A stretch of DNA of 64,000 nucleotides from Prochlorococcus sp. AG-402-N17 (GCA_003216455.1 QCIV01000002.1:1-64000); one strand, 5' to 3'; counted from the stretch's first letter, positions 1 through 10,214 are shown. Numbers and translations: made by a program. Notes: generated by a model not told the origin, from the letters alone.

Positions 1-900
1 ACTGCTATTCCCGTTTTTAAAGTTGCCGACATGACAGCAAATTAGTTCTTCATATGCTCTTAAAGCTTCCTTTAAAAAATTAGCTTTAGATGGCTTGATA
101 GCACAAAGAAACCCATAGCTGGGGAAACAAGTAAGCCAGTCGAATTCTGTTACTCCTTTAGGGCGTTGAATTTTCTCTAGATCAATTACAATTGTTTTTC
201 CAGCAGATTCAGCAAACATAACTGCAGTACCTGTTATACCGCCCATGCTTATGTCTTTGGCCGCATGAATGATATTTTTTTTAGCAAGAAACGGTATCAA
301 TGAAAAATGTTTTCTAAGTAAAGTTGCAGATGCTTTCGTAGCTGCATCCCAAAAGGGATAATCTTTAAAAAAGCATCCATCCTTGTTTGCTATTATCCAT
401 AATTCATCTTCAGACTCTGCAAATCTTGAAGAAAGAATAGGACCATCTACCATTCCAAGAATTGATACTGATAAAGCAGTATAAGGACTTTTTTGATTTG
501 AGTGACCACCGACCATTGGTACATTAAATTTTTCACACGCAAAACTCATGCCAGAAAGAATTTGATTATGTTTTTCTAAATCATTTTTATCACTCCAAAT
601 ACTGTTAACTAAAGCTAAAGGTTTACCGCCCATCGCGACGATGTCACTGATATTCACCAATACACTGCTCCAGCCTGCGAACCACGGCTCTTTTTCTACC
701 AAGCTTGGACTAATTCCTTCACTTGCCATTAATAACAAACCTGATTGTTTAGGGATTACTGCAGCATCATCTCCAAGCATTGCAGATTTGCCAAGTTCAC
801 TGAACGGGCTATGTGAGAAAGTTTTTGCAGCACTTTGAATGTCTTTTTTAGATTCAATACCACTATGGGTTTGCAATTTTTTGATAAGATTATGTAACAT
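1..900 (-). CDS. AIR synthase-related protein, sll0787 family (3' end beyond window)
   Basis: Open frame from ATG (rc at 898-900) MLHNLIKKLQTHSGIESKKDIQ...GDDAAVIP...MVGGHSNQKSPYTALSVSILGMV; PurM/AIR-synthase-like; last gene of the Nit1C-type operon; truncated at window start. Confidence 0.75.
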   Translation of the reverse strand, partial: MLHNLIKKLQTHSGIESKKDIQSAAKTFSHSPFSELGKSAMLGDDAAVIPKQSGLLLMASEGISPSLVEKEPWFAGWSSVLVNISDIVAMGGKPLALVNSIWSDKNDLEKHNQILSGMSFACEKFNVPMVGGHSNQKSPYTALSVSILGMVDGPILSSRFAESEDELWIIANKDGCFFKDYPFWDAATKASATLLRKHFSLIPFLAKKNIIHAAKDISMGGITGTAVMFAESAGKTIVIDLEKIQRPKGVTEFDWLTCFPSYGFLCAIKPSKANFLKEALRAYEELICCHVGNFKNGNSS

Positions 901-909
901 TTTTTGTGA

Positions 910-1548
910 TCACTTTTTCACTAAATATGAGCCTGGTCTGCTTAATTTTGATGGCTTGTAATAATTTAAGTCAGCCTCCATTAAGTGATGTTTTATTCCT
1001 TTGATTTCAATTTGTTTAATTGAATTCCATTTGAGTCGTCTAAAAAACCTTACATTTTGTATCTGAACAGTGGCTAAAAATTGATCGCATCCCCATCCAT
1101 TTGCTGTAGTTACTGCTTTCCAGATCAATCCTTTTCCTATTTGGTTGAATTTACGGAAAGTAGAATCAACACCTAGTCTCCCACCGTACCATTGTCTTTT
1201 TTCTGTTTCGTAAATTCTTACTACTCCAACGACTCTCTCTTGAGTGCCATATCCATAATTCAAAGAAACTATTGGGTACGCAACTTGATCAATTTCATCA
1301 ATATCTGATTCAGCAAAAATATTTTGTTCCTCGCAAAATATTCTCTTTCGTAATCCCCAGTAGTCTTTGATAAGAGGAGAATTCTCTTCAAGCAAATGAA
1401 ATGAAAAGTTTTCTGAATTAGAATTTGGAGATAGCATGAAATCTTCTTCTTCAATCCCGATACCTGATCTTACAGAGGGTGTGAAATAGTAAGGCGCAGA
1501 GCTAAAGCTTCTGCCTATATCCTGACTTGAGGGGTCAATAAAAAACAT
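910..1548 (-). CDS. MSMEG_0567/sll0786-type GNAT N-acetyltransferase
   Basis: GNAT-like sequence (VGVVRIYETEKRQWYGGRLGVD...IGKGLIWKAV) in Nit1C context. Confidence 0.75.
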   Translation of the reverse strand: MFFIDPSSQDIGRSFSSAPYYFTPSVRSGIGIEEEDFMLSPNSNSENFSFHLLEENSPLIKDYWGLRKRIFCEEQNIFAESDIDEIDQVAYPIVSLNYGYGTQERVVGVVRIYETEKRQWYGGRLGVDSTFRKFNQIGKGLIWKAVTTANGWGCDQFLATVQIQNVRFFRRLKWNSIKQIEIKGIKHHLMEADLNYYKPSKLSRPGSYLVKK

Positions 1549-1554
1549 AATTTT

Positions 1555-2643
1555 TTAATTCTCAAATAGGGATAAAGCTGAGCAGGCACCACATTTGGCA
1601 CAACCAGCTGACATTTCATCAGATTTTATGTTGCCTTCATTTAGTAAATGTGAAACTGATTGATAAATATCAATCATGAAATCAGTACTTGGGGAGGGAT
1701 GATGTTCTAGAGGAGTCCCTGCTATTGGCACAAATGGAACTATAAAAGGATAAACTCCTATAGATATTAATTTTTTACTGCAATTTATTAGAGATTCTTT
1801 GCTATCACCTAATCCTGCTAATAGATATGTAGAAACTTCTCCTCTTCCAAATACTGCTACGCTTTCTTCGAAAGATTTATAGTATCTTTCAAGAGAAATT
1901 TCAGATTTGCCGGGCAGAATTTTTTTTCTTATCTCCTCCTCTACAACCTCTAAATGCATGCCTAAACTGTCTATACCTGAGTCTTTCATTTTTTGAAACC
2001 AAATAGGATCATCAGGCGGTTCGCATTGACCTTGGATTGGAATATTAACTTTAGCCTTAACAGCCTTAGCGGCTTCTGCCATTATTCTCGCCCCCCTATC
2101 GCTACTGTTAGGGGTCCCTGTTGTCATTACTAATTGCTTTATTCCATCAAGTCTTACAGCTGCTTCTGCAACTTCAGCTATTTGATTTGGAGTTTTTCTT
2201 ACGATGGTTTGTTTGTTTTCCAAAGATTGTTCTATTGCACAAAACTGGCAAGATTCTTCTCTTTTTCTGAAACGAATACATTTTTGAAGAATAGTTGTGG
2301 CTAATACATCCTTGCTATGAAGAAGAGCAATCGATTTATAAGGTATACCGTCTTTTGTTTTTAAAGAATAAAAATTTGGTTCTTTTGTAGTGGATAATTC
2401 CTTAATGTTTGAATCTTCACTATTTTGGAGAATAAGTTGTCCGTCAGGCTCCTCTGAAAGTTGATAATTAGAATTTTTAGATACGTGATTATAAACCGGT
2501 ACCATTACAGTTTTTCCTTCAATTGTTAAAGCTCTATGGTCCGATGGACCAGCTCCTCCTTTCCTACCCCTGTTGCCCTTTTTAGGAGTAGAACTTATCC
2601 CATTAACTTGCAATTCAGTAATAATTTTACCAATGTCAGACAT
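1555..2643 (-). CDS. MSMEG_0568-type radical SAM protein
   Basis: CIRFRKREESCQFCAIEQ cysteine cluster; C-terminal CAKCGAC; Nit1C synteny. Confidence 0.85.
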   Translation of the reverse strand: MSDIGKIITELQVNGISSTPKKGNRGRKGGAGPSDHRALTIEGKTVMVPVYNHVSKNSNYQLSEEPDGQLILQNSEDSNIKELSTTKEPNFYSLKTKDGIPYKSIALLHSKDVLATTILQKCIRFRKREESCQFCAIEQSLENKQTIVRKTPNQIAEVAEAAVRLDGIKQLVMTTGTPNSSDRGARIMAEAAKAVKAKVNIPIQGQCEPPDDPIWFQKMKDSGIDSLGMHLEVVEEEIRKKILPGKSEISLERYYKSFEESVAVFGRGEVSTYLLAGLGDSKESLINCSKKLISIGVYPFIVPFVPIAGTPLEHHPSPSTDFMIDIYQSVSHLLNEGNIKSDEMSAGCAKCGACSALSLFEN

Positions 2644-3628
2644 GATTTATTTCCTCTAAATAGTCTTTTGCAGTTTGATCTTTTGGTATTAAATTTTTCT
2701 TATTTGTCATCTCAAATACCTTGTTAGGGGATGTATTTAGTTTTAGAGAAAGAAGATCTGGACGACTGTAGTGACCAACACTATCCATCATTCTTTTCCT
2801 TTTAGTAATAAGTGATAAATTAATTTCTGCTATTGCTAATCCTTCTCCATCATCAAGTGGTCCTGCTAAATATTTACCTTCTGGACTGATAATTGCTGTG
2901 TGACATCCTCCCTGAAATGCTTTGTGAAGATTGGTTTCGGACGTTATCTTTTCATAATCTTCTGGATCTAACCATCCTGTTGAGCAAATCACAAAACAGC
3001 CAGCCTCTAAGGCGTGGTGCCTCATTGTGACTGCAGTTTGCTCGGTAAATATTGGACCAACCAATGAACCAGGAAATTGAGCACAATGTATTTGTTCACC
3101 TTTAGCCATAAGAGCAAATCTAGCTAAAGGGTTATAATGCTCCCAACAAGCCAAAGATCCTATCTTGCCAAGTTGAGTATCTACAACTTCTAAGCCAGAA
3201 CCATCGCCTTGACCCCAAATCATTCTTTCGTGAAACGTAGGAGTTATTTTTCTTCTCTTTAAAACAATTTCACCTTTTTCGTTGAAAAGAACTTGAGTAT
3301 TGTACAAACTTCCACCATCAAGTTCGTTAACTCCTAAAAGAACTTGGATGTTATTTTTTTTAGCTGATTTCCCGACTATGTCTGTAACTGGACCTGGAAT
3401 TTCTACTGCTTGCTCATATAGCTTCATATGAGATTTACCCATGAGAACTGGCGGCTCTACAAATGAAAAATATGGGTAGTAAGGAAGAAAAGTTTCGGGA
3501 AAGACTATCAACTTTACATCTTTTGTAGCTGCTTCTTGGATCTTTAAAAGAACTTTATTCAATGAACCATTCAAGTCAAAAAGTACAGGTCTAACTTGAG
3601 CAGCAGCTACTTTAAATGTTTTAGTCAT
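2636..3628 (-). CDS. Nit1 nitrilase / carbon-nitrogen hydrolase
   Basis: Nitrilase Glu-Lys-Cys context (FPETFLPYYPYF; KRRKITPTFHERMIWGQGDG; GSLACWEHYNPLARFALM). Confidence 0.92.
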   Translation of the reverse strand: MTKTFKVAAAQVRPVLFDLNGSLNKVLLKIQEAATKDVKLIVFPETFLPYYPYFSFVEPPVLMGKSHMKLYEQAVEIPGPVTDIVGKSAKKNNIQVLLGVNELDGGSLYNTQVLFNEKGEIVLKRRKITPTFHERMIWGQGDGSGLEVVDTQLGKIGSLACWEHYNPLARFALMAKGEQIHCAQFPGSLVGPIFTEQTAVTMRHHALEAGCFVICSTGWLDPEDYEKITSETNLHKAFQGGCHTAIISPEGKYLAGPLDDGEGLAIAEINLSLITKRKRMMDSVGHYSRPDLLSLKLNTSPNKVFEMTNKKNLIPKDQTAKDYLEEINHV

Positions 3629-3646
3629 TTTTTTGGATCTTATGTC

Positions 3647-4129
3647 TTAAAGAGTCCAAGTATCTAAAATAAATGCCCCTTCTTTGCGATGCATTAAAAC
3701 GATATCAAGAACATCTAAAGGGCTTATTGGTTTTATCCCCGGAGTAAGAGCTCCTTCTCCATGTCCGTACAAAGCTTGTAATGCAAATCGACAGGCATAA
3801 ACTTTACCTCCTTGACCCATAAATTTTTCTAAGCGAGCATTAAAATTTAAATGACCATCAAATGCTGCATCTCCAAGCTTTGGAAAGCCTCTTTGTAGTC
3901 CTAAAGTTACTCCAGGACCATATAGCAATATTGAAGTTTCAAACCCCTTGTTTATAAGACGACTAGCTTGTAAAAGATTAACAAGACCAATAGATCCCTC
4001 AAAAGCGACAGTATGAAAAGTTAGTAAGGCTTTCTCACCTGGTTCGGCTTTAACATCTGGGAATACTTTTTCTTCATAATCAACTAAGAATTCCCCAGGC
4101 TGATTCGCGGGACGTGTTACGGATGGCAT
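3647..4129 (-). CDS. MSMEG_0572/Sll0783 family protein
   Basis: First gene of Nit1C-type operon; [44 protein letters not shown]. Confidence 0.8.
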   Translation of the reverse strand: MPSVTRPANQPGEFLVDYEEKVFPDVKAEPGEKALLTFHTVAFEGSIGLVNLLQASRLINKGFETSILLYGPGVTLGLQRGFPKLGDAAFDGHLNFNARLEKFMGQGGKVYACRFALQALYGHGEGALTPGIKPISPLDVLDIVLMHRKEGAFILDTWTL

Positions 4130-4297
4130 GAAATTTTTTTAAAAACTCAGACTATTTTCTGACTTGATTTTCAAAAAGAATGTAACCGATATCACCAAAT
4201 TAGTTAACTTAAGATTTCAGATCAAAAAATTTTTTAGTGAGTTTAATAACAAATTAAATCTTCTAAACACGACAGAATTATATTAATAAAGAAAAAA

Positions 4298-5599
4298 ATG
4301 GCTGAAGAATTTTTAAATCAAATTTCTGCTAAATGTTCTGTCATCATTATTGGTGCGGGACAAGCAGGTTTGTCTATTGCTCATTCACTACAAAAAAAAG
4401 GGATAAAACCTCTTATCCTAGAAAAAAATTATGTTGGGTTTTCTTGGAAAGAACAACGTTGGGATTCTTTCTGCCTTGTGACTCCTAATTGGCAATGCAC
4501 ACTTCCTGATTATCAATATGCTGGGAAAGACCCTAATGGGTTTATGGATAAAGAAAATATAGTTAAGTATTTAAAAAAATATTCTGAATTTGTAAAGGCT
4601 GATATTCTTGAAGGGATTGAAGTAAAACATTTAGTTAAAAAAAATGAAAAGTTTTTTATTTCAACTAACCGTGGAAATTTTGAAGCTGATCAAGTTGTTA
4701 TAGCAACTGGAGCTTATCATGTTCCAAACCGACATCCTCTTTCTGAGAGATTACCAACTAATATCCTGCAAATTGATGCGAGAGAATATAAAAATCCAAA
4801 TTCATTACCAGAAGGACCTGTCCTAGTTGTTGGCAGTGGTCAATCAGGTTGTCAAATAGCTGAAGATCTTTTTTTTGAAAAAAGAAAAGTTCATCTAAGT
4901 GTTGGGAGTGCTCCAAGATCTCCAAGAAGGTATAGAGGAAGAGATGTTGTAGATTGGCTTGACAGAATGGGTTATTATTCAATGCCTATTGGTGAACACG
5001 ACGATCCTAAAAGTGTAAGGAATAAAACTAATCATTATTTAACTGGAAGAGATAATGGTAGAGAAATAGATCTTAGAAAGAGAGCAAAAGAAGGGATGAA
5101 TCTTCATGGGCGTCTTAAAGAGTTAACTATTGATAATATTCAATTTTCAAATGATCTTTCTAAAAATCTTGATGGAGCAGATAATGTTTACTGCAGAATA
5201 AGAAATAGTATTGATGAATGGATTTCAAAAAATAATATAGATGCTCCTAAAGAAGAAATATATGCTCCATGTTGGGAACCAACAGAAGATGTCAAAGGTA
5301 CTCAACTTGAATGCAAAAACTTAGCAGTAGTGATTTGGTGTACAGGTTATAAAAGTGATTTTAGTTGGGTAGATGTCTCAGTTTTTGACGGAACTGGTAT
5401 CCCGGTTCATGAAAGAGGTGTGACACAATCTCCTGGGTTGTATTTTCTTGGTTTGCCATGGCTTTATACATGGGGCTCAGGACGTTTTTGTGGAGTAAAA
5501 GATGATGCAAACTTTTTAGCGGATATTATTTCATTGAGATCAAATAAATCTGCTGCTACAAAAGAAATGCTGGAGTGCAAAGCTCTTTTAGGTTCTTAA
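4298..5599 (+). CDS. MSMEG_0569-type flavin-dependent oxidoreductase
   Basis: GAGQAGLSIAHSL and GSGQSGCQIAEDL nucleotide-binding motifs; divergent from Nit1C operon. Confidence 0.85.
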   Translation: MAEEFLNQISAKCSVIIIGAGQAGLSIAHSLQKKGIKPLILEKNYVGFSWKEQRWDSFCLVTPNWQCTLPDYQYAGKDPNGFMDKENIVKYLKKYSEFVKADILEGIEVKHLVKKNEKFFISTNRGNFEADQVVIATGAYHVPNRHPLSERLPTNILQIDAREYKNPNSLPEGPVLVVGSGQSGCQIAEDLFFEKRKVHLSVGSAPRSPRRYRGRDVVDWLDRMGYYSMPIGEHDDPKSVRNKTNHYLTGRDNGREIDLRKRAKEGMNLHGRLKELTIDNIQFSNDLSKNLDGADNVYCRIRNSIDEWISKNNIDAPKEEIYAPCWEPTEDVKGTQLECKNLAVVIWCTGYKSDFSWVDVSVFDGTGIPVHERGVTQSPGLYFLGLPWLYTWGSGRFCGVKDDANFLADIISLRSNKSAATKEMLECKALLGS

Positions 5600-5732
5600 A
5601 TTTCTAATGTTATTAATTAAAAATAAATTAAAAATAAATTTCTTAGAAATAAAGTGATTTACGTATTAAACACTACATCAATTACCTATTAGTAATAATT
5701 AATTTGTAAATATAAATTTATTTCCCATAATT

Positions 5733-5861
5733 ATGGAATTCGCTAAAAAATTCATGACCGAAAAAGCTGAAAAGCTTAACGGTAAAGCAGCAATGCTTGG
5801 AATTTTCGCTCTTATAGGGGCTTATTATTTTACTGGTCAAATTGTTCCAGGAATATTCTAA
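5733..5861 (+). CDS. hli: High light-inducible protein (42 aa)
   Basis: MEFAKKFMTEKAEKLNGKAAMLGIFALIGAYYFTGQIVPGIF; HLIP NGKAAMLG motif; below the ORF-track cutoff. Confidence 0.85.
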   Translation: MEFAKKFMTEKAEKLNGKAAMLGIFALIGAYYFTGQIVPGIF

Positions 5862-5927
5862 TAAAAATCCTTTTTATATTTTTTGAGGGCTTGATTAAGC
5901 CCTTTTTTCTGGTTTAGTATTCCCTTT

Positions 5928-6665
5928 TTAATTATCCAATAATTCAAATAATCTACTTATTAGAAGCTTTCTTTTTAAAAAAGTTTTTTCAATATATTTT
6001 TTGTTCTCTTCTCTTAAAATTTCCTGACCATTTGAGCCCAATCCTTTAATGATAAATTCTTTATCTTCTTTAATCCACTTATCTATCATTGCCTCGGTTG
6101 TCTCTATATGGAATTGTAATCCGTAAGCAAAATTACCAACCCTAAAAAACTGTTCTTTACAAAGCACGCTACTAGCTATGAGTACTGCTTTATTAGGTAA
6201 TAAAATCCTATCTCCATGCCAATGCATTACATGAAAAGGGTCTTCAAACAGTGCTTTAAAGTCTTTATTTGATTTATTAATAAAAATTTGAGACCATCCA
6301 ATTTCTGGTAATGCTTTTGGAGGTGATCCATATTTAAGAATTTCTACATCTCCTCCAGCAGCACTCGCAAGCAACTGAGCACCTAAGCAAACACCGATTA
6401 TAGGTCTTTCATTTTCTAATTCTTTTTTTATAAAATCTCTTTCTAACTTAAGCCAAGGATATCTGTCGCTTCCAATATCTTTAACTCCCATTGGTCCACC
6501 CATAATTAAAATTAAGTCACCTTTTTTTGTTTGCGGCAGAGCATTTTTATTATCTAAACGAATAATTTCGATTTTCAAATCTCTTTCTTTAGCAAATTGT
6601 TCAAAAAGACCTGGCCCCTCAATTTCTAAATGCTGCAAAACTAATAGGCGTCTTATTTCCTTCAT
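5928..6665 (-). CDS. Class I glutamine amidotransferase (GMP synthase GATase-like)
   Basis: GGPMGV, GVCLGAQLLA, QFHIE catalytic triad motifs. Confidence 0.9.
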   Translation of the reverse strand: MKEIRRLLVLQHLEIEGPGLFEQFAKERDLKIEIIRLDNKNALPQTKKGDLILIMGGPMGVKDIGSDRYPWLKLERDFIKKELENERPIIGVCLGAQLLASAAGGDVEILKYGSPPKALPEIGWSQIFINKSNKDFKALFEDPFHVMHWHGDRILLPNKAVLIASSVLCKEQFFRVGNFAYGLQFHIETTEAMIDKWIKEDKEFIIKGLGSNGQEILREENKKYIEKTFLKRKLLISRLFELLDN

Positions 6666-6958
6666 TCACTTTCCATTATTTCAGCTGATTCAGAACAGAC
6701 ATTAACGCTAAACCACTTCATTGCCGACCAAGTATCTTCTTGGTATGTACCTGCTGCAATACTTACAAAACAATCATTTTCATACCAACTTCGATAACTG
6801 GGAGTTACTCCCGTTCCTTTTAATCTATTTTCTAAGCCTTTTCCATATTTTTTAATTACAAGATTTATAGCTTCATTCTCAATTTCTCTTTGCCTTTCAT
6901 CAGCAAAACCTACTAGTGGAATAAAAAAAAGAATTGATGCAATAAGTAAACGTATCAT
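6662..6958 (-). CDS. Secreted hypothetical protein
   Basis: N-terminal signal peptide-like MIRLLIASILFFIPLVGFADE; overlaps upstream end of GATase gene. Confidence 0.6.
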   Translation of the reverse strand: MIRLLIASILFFIPLVGFADERQREIENEAINLVIKKYGKGLENRLKGTGVTPSYRSWYENDCFVSIAAGTYQEDTWSAMKWFSVNVCSESAEIMESE

Positions 6959-6970
6959 TGAGTCTTTTTT

Positions 6971-7261
6971 TTAAATGTAGCTAATTTCATATTGATTAAT
7001 TAATTTTTTAAAATTATCAACTCTATTTTGTCCATTCTTTAATGGTCTTGAGAAGTCAAGAACGGCTGCACAACATAATTGCCAACATGATTTTTCATCT
7101 AGTCCTAATTTTATACATATATTTTTTGGCGCTTTGATAACTGTATTTATTCCTGCGATATGTTGAGTAGTTTCCCATAATTCTCCTTCAAGAAAGTCAA
7201 TTTCAATACTTGATAATAATTCTGTAGCAATGTAATCCTTAATTAGCTCAGTTAATTCCAC
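6971..7261 (-). CDS. Hypothetical protein (paralog of 25295-25621)
   Basis: Shares AP(K/S)xIC..L.L.E..xW..C.AxxLD...P...G motif order with ORF 25295-25621. Confidence 0.6.
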   Translation of the reverse strand: MELTELIKDYIATELLSSIEIDFLEGELWETTQHIAGINTVIKAPKNICIKLGLDEKSCWQLCCAAVLDFSRPLKNGQNRVDNFKKLINQYEISYI

Positions 7262-7368
7262 AATATTTTATTGAATCAGCAGATGTTAAATCATCTCTTA
7301 GTATTTGTATAGCAAAAAAAAGGAGCTAGTTTGCATCTCATCTTGAATCGCCGATCGATATTAAGAGA

Positions 7369-7506
7369 CTACATCATTTCGTATTGATCAAGTTTGGTTT
7401 TTAATTTTGTTGCTTGTTTAATCAATGACAAAGCTTCTTTTCTGCCAGTTGAATTATTAGCCTGGACTATAAGATCGGAGTATTTCTTTGCGATTTTTTT
7501 TTCCAT
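7369..7506 (-). CDS. Small conserved-type protein (45 aa)
   Basis: MEKKIAKKYSDLIVQANNSTGRKEALSLIKQATKLKTKLDQYEMM; paralog of 27240-27374. Confidence 0.6.
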   Translation of the reverse strand: MEKKIAKKYSDLIVQANNSTGRKEALSLIKQATKLKTKLDQYEMM

Positions 7507-7803
7507 AATTTAAACCTCATAGATACCGTTTTTGAATCTTGCAACTAGCGAGTCACAACTAGAAGTAGATAAGGAGTCAACGGTTAAAACCTCAGAGTCA
7601 ACATATTGGAACGGGTTAACTCGTGTTTAATTTATAATCAATTAATAAAAAGCTGTTGGTATCTACGATTACATTGTTTTCAAACCCTGATTTAATTTAT
7701 AGTTATCCATGAATTGGATTGAAAATTTTCAATTATCTTTTTAATTCAATTAATAAAAAAGGGGGTTAAAAACACCCCCTTTTTTATAAAAAAACCTAAT
7801 TTA

Positions 7804-8133
7804 CTAATTACCTAAACCTAGAGGAGCCCAAAGAGTTGCTTCAGAACCTATAACAGGAACAACTCCTGTTGTTTTTGCATTAGAAACTTTATTTTTAACA
7901 ACAGGAGTATCTTGTTCTCCTAAAGCTGCCCATAAAGTTGATTGATGAGCGATAACTGGTTGAACTTTTAATGGTTGAGATTGAAAAGAAGGTTTTTGGG
8001 TTCTTACAAGTTGGACTCCAAGAGAACCAACAATAAATGCTCCAAGAAAACCTGCAAATATAGCAGTAATATTGTTACTACTTACTGAGGTAGATACGTT
8101 ATTAGACATAATAGTTATGTGACTTAATTTCAT
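7804..8133 (-). CDS. Hypothetical membrane protein with repeated S/A-TLWA-LG motif
   Basis: One TM segment; HQSTLWAALG and SEATLWAPLG repeats; terminator at ~7760-7787. Confidence 0.6.
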   Translation of the reverse strand: MKLSHITIMSNNVSTSVSSNNITAIFAGFLGAFIVGSLGVQLVRTQKPSFQSQPLKVQPVIAHQSTLWAALGEQDTPVVKNKVSNAKTTGVVPVIGSEATLWAPLGLGN

Positions 8134-8294
8134 TTTTGACTGAAGTCCCCGTTCCTTGGCTTCAATCTTAATGCGGCTCGTAAAACGAGATGAACGTTTA
8201 TGTAGTCTACGCTACATTTTAACTATAAGTACAAATTAATTTACAGGATGTTAATGGCAATACAAAAACTTATTAAAAAATAAGAAATTAATTT

Positions 8295-8435
8295 TTAAAG
8301 TGAAGAAAATATATTTGAATTTTTTTGAGTAAAAAATAATTGATTGTTTTCATAATTGTTTGCAGAATAACTTTCGGAAACAACAATTCCGTGAGTTACC
8401 CCAAAAATAAAACCAAGTAAGATTGCTAAACGCAT
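8295..8435 (-). CDS. Small hypothetical protein (46 aa)
   Basis: MRLAILLGFIFGVTHGIVVSESYSANNYENNQLFFTQKNSNIFSSL. Confidence 0.35.
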   Translation of the reverse strand: MRLAILLGFIFGVTHGIVVSESYSANNYENNQLFFTQKNSNIFSSL

Positions 8436-8510
8436 CCAATTATATAGATTTGAAGTTAATTTCCCTCGAATTAAGAATATATGATGTTGTTATTTATACT
8501 AAATAATTTT

Positions 8511-9572
8511 TTATCCCCCAAGATATGACATTGATGGATGAATTTTTTGATTTTTGTCAGTTGTTTTCTCTAATACTTTAAATCGATCTTCACTATAGTT
8601 ATCTTCTCTAGCTTCCCAAATGCTCTGGATTTTATTTTCCAATTCATGGAGATTAATTGGTAGAGACAACCATGGGTTTAGATTTATACCTTCATTAGAA
8701 AAAAGACATGTATAAGCATAACCATCGCTAGTTATCCTCAATCTATTACAATCTGAACAAAAAGGATTACTTATTGAAGAGATTGTACTTACAAAACTAT
8801 TTGAATCACTCATGTACCATCTATTAGCAGTTTGTCCCTCCTTTCTTCCGTATTCTTTTAATCGATGTTTCTTCTTTAATAGCCTAATAATTCTTTCAGA
8901 GAAAAAAACATCTGATGGCTGCCAATTATTAGATATCCCTACATCCATATATTCAATGAAACGAATTTCTATAGACCTTTTTTTTGCAAAATCAACTAAT
9001 TCAAAAATTTGATTATCATTCATCTGTTTTTTTATAACTGCATTTATTTTTAATTTTCCCGCCTTTGGATTAAATCCAGCATTAATTGCATGATCTATTC
9101 CTTCAAGGACAGTAAATAATTTTTCTTTGCCAATAATTTTATTTTCCTCTCCAATCATGTTTGAAAAAATATCAGGATCAATCGCATCTAAACTTACTGT
9201 TATGCGGTCTAAACCATTTTTAAAAAGCTCATTAGCTTTTTTCTTAGAGAGCAAATATCCATTTGTGGTTAGAGAAATATCCTGTAAATTAGCTACTGGA
9301 TTTGATTCTTCTAATCTTTGCGATTTAATTTCATAAAGAAGTTCATCTAATTGAGAACTCAACAAAGGTTCTCCTCCAGTGATTCTTAAAGAATTTACCC
9401 CTAATCGACAACTGACTAAAATTAACTTTTTAAATTGTTCAATATTTAAAACATCCAAACTATAGTTCTCAGGCTTACAGTAAATACACGAAAAATTGCA
9501 ATTTTGTTTAAGAGATAACCTTAAAACTTTTAACTTTCTTTTTCTATTATCCTCCAATTGCTTAAATCCCAT
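8511..9572 (-). CDS. moaA: GTP 3',8-cyclase (molybdenum cofactor biosynthesis)
   Basis: Radical SAM CNFSCIYCKPE; second cluster CSDCNRLRITSDGYAYTCLF; ITGGEPLL. Confidence 0.95.
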   Translation of the reverse strand: MGFKQLEDNRKRKLKVLRLSLKQNCNFSCIYCKPENYSLDVLNIEQFKKLILVSCRLGVNSLRITGGEPLLSSQLDELLYEIKSQRLEESNPVANLQDISLTTNGYLLSKKKANELFKNGLDRITVSLDAIDPDIFSNMIGEENKIIGKEKLFTVLEGIDHAINAGFNPKAGKLKINAVIKKQMNDNQIFELVDFAKKRSIEIRFIEYMDVGISNNWQPSDVFFSERIIRLLKKKHRLKEYGRKEGQTANRWYMSDSNSFVSTISSISNPFCSDCNRLRITSDGYAYTCLFSNEGINLNPWLSLPINLHELENKIQSIWEAREDNYSEDRFKVLEKTTDKNQKIHPSMSYLGG

Positions 9573-10167
9573 TATTCATATTTAAGAATTCTCTCTTGGA
9601 ATTTATATTAATTAAATCTCCATTGTTTGCATAGAAATATTTATGGGGAATTTGATCAACCCATCCGAGAAAATTTTTCTTCCCAGAGGATAACTTTTTT
9701 TTTAATTTAAAATGATTTTCTTCATTGATGGGATAAATTCCGAATAATGGTTGTGCAAGAATTCCATCATGGGATATTACTGCAAAATTTTGGTTTTCTT
9801 CCCATGATTTAAAAAGTGAATAAATTAATTTTGTATTCAAATTAGGCATATCGACTGGGATAATTAGGATATTTTTAGTAGTTTTTTTAAAAGATGAAAA
9901 AATTTGTTCTATACAAGTTAAGGGTCCATCAAAGGGTTGGGCATCTGAAATAAACTCAACATTATTCCTTTTATCAACTTCCTTTAAATGAGAAGTATAA
10001 TTTGTTATTACAAAAGTCTCTAAATTAAGGTTATTTAATATTTTTATTTTGTGAGTCAGCCAATTTCCTCCTTCATTATGTTTAATTAGTGCTTTATCAG
10101 ATCCCATCCTTGAACTCTTGCCACCAGACAAAATGAATGCTTTAAATTTTTTATGTTTTATTTCCAT
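9562..10167 (-). CDS. mobA: Molybdenum cofactor guanylyltransferase
   Basis: FILSGGKSSRMGSDKALI; PVDMPNL. Confidence 0.93.
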   Translation of the reverse strand: MEIKHKKFKAFILSGGKSSRMGSDKALIKHNEGGNWLTHKIKILNNLNLETFVITNYTSHLKEVDKRNNVEFISDAQPFDGPLTCIEQIFSSFKKTTKNILIIPVDMPNLNTKLIYSLFKSWEENQNFAVISHDGILAQPLFGIYPINEENHFKLKKKLSSGKKNFLGWVDQIPHKYFYANNGDLININSKREFLNMNNGI

Positions 10168-10200
10168 AACTTAGGTAATATTTTCCCACGAGTATTTTAT

Positions 10201-10214
10201 GTATCGGATAATAC
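10201..10214. promoter_or_regulatory. Candidate NtcA box GTATCGGATAATAC (GTA-N8-TAC)
   Basis: Perfect GTA-N8-TAC palindrome in the mobA/nitrate transporter divergent intergenic region. Confidence 0.7.

Noticed and set aside
641-838. Plus-strand ORF
   Set aside because: Antisense to the well-supported AIR-synthase-like gene; low-complexity antisense ORF.
7756-7790. GGGGGTT..CACCCCC-T6 as another leader module
   Set aside because: Ordinary Rho-independent terminator shared by convergent genes; lacks the TTGACAGTCGATC element.
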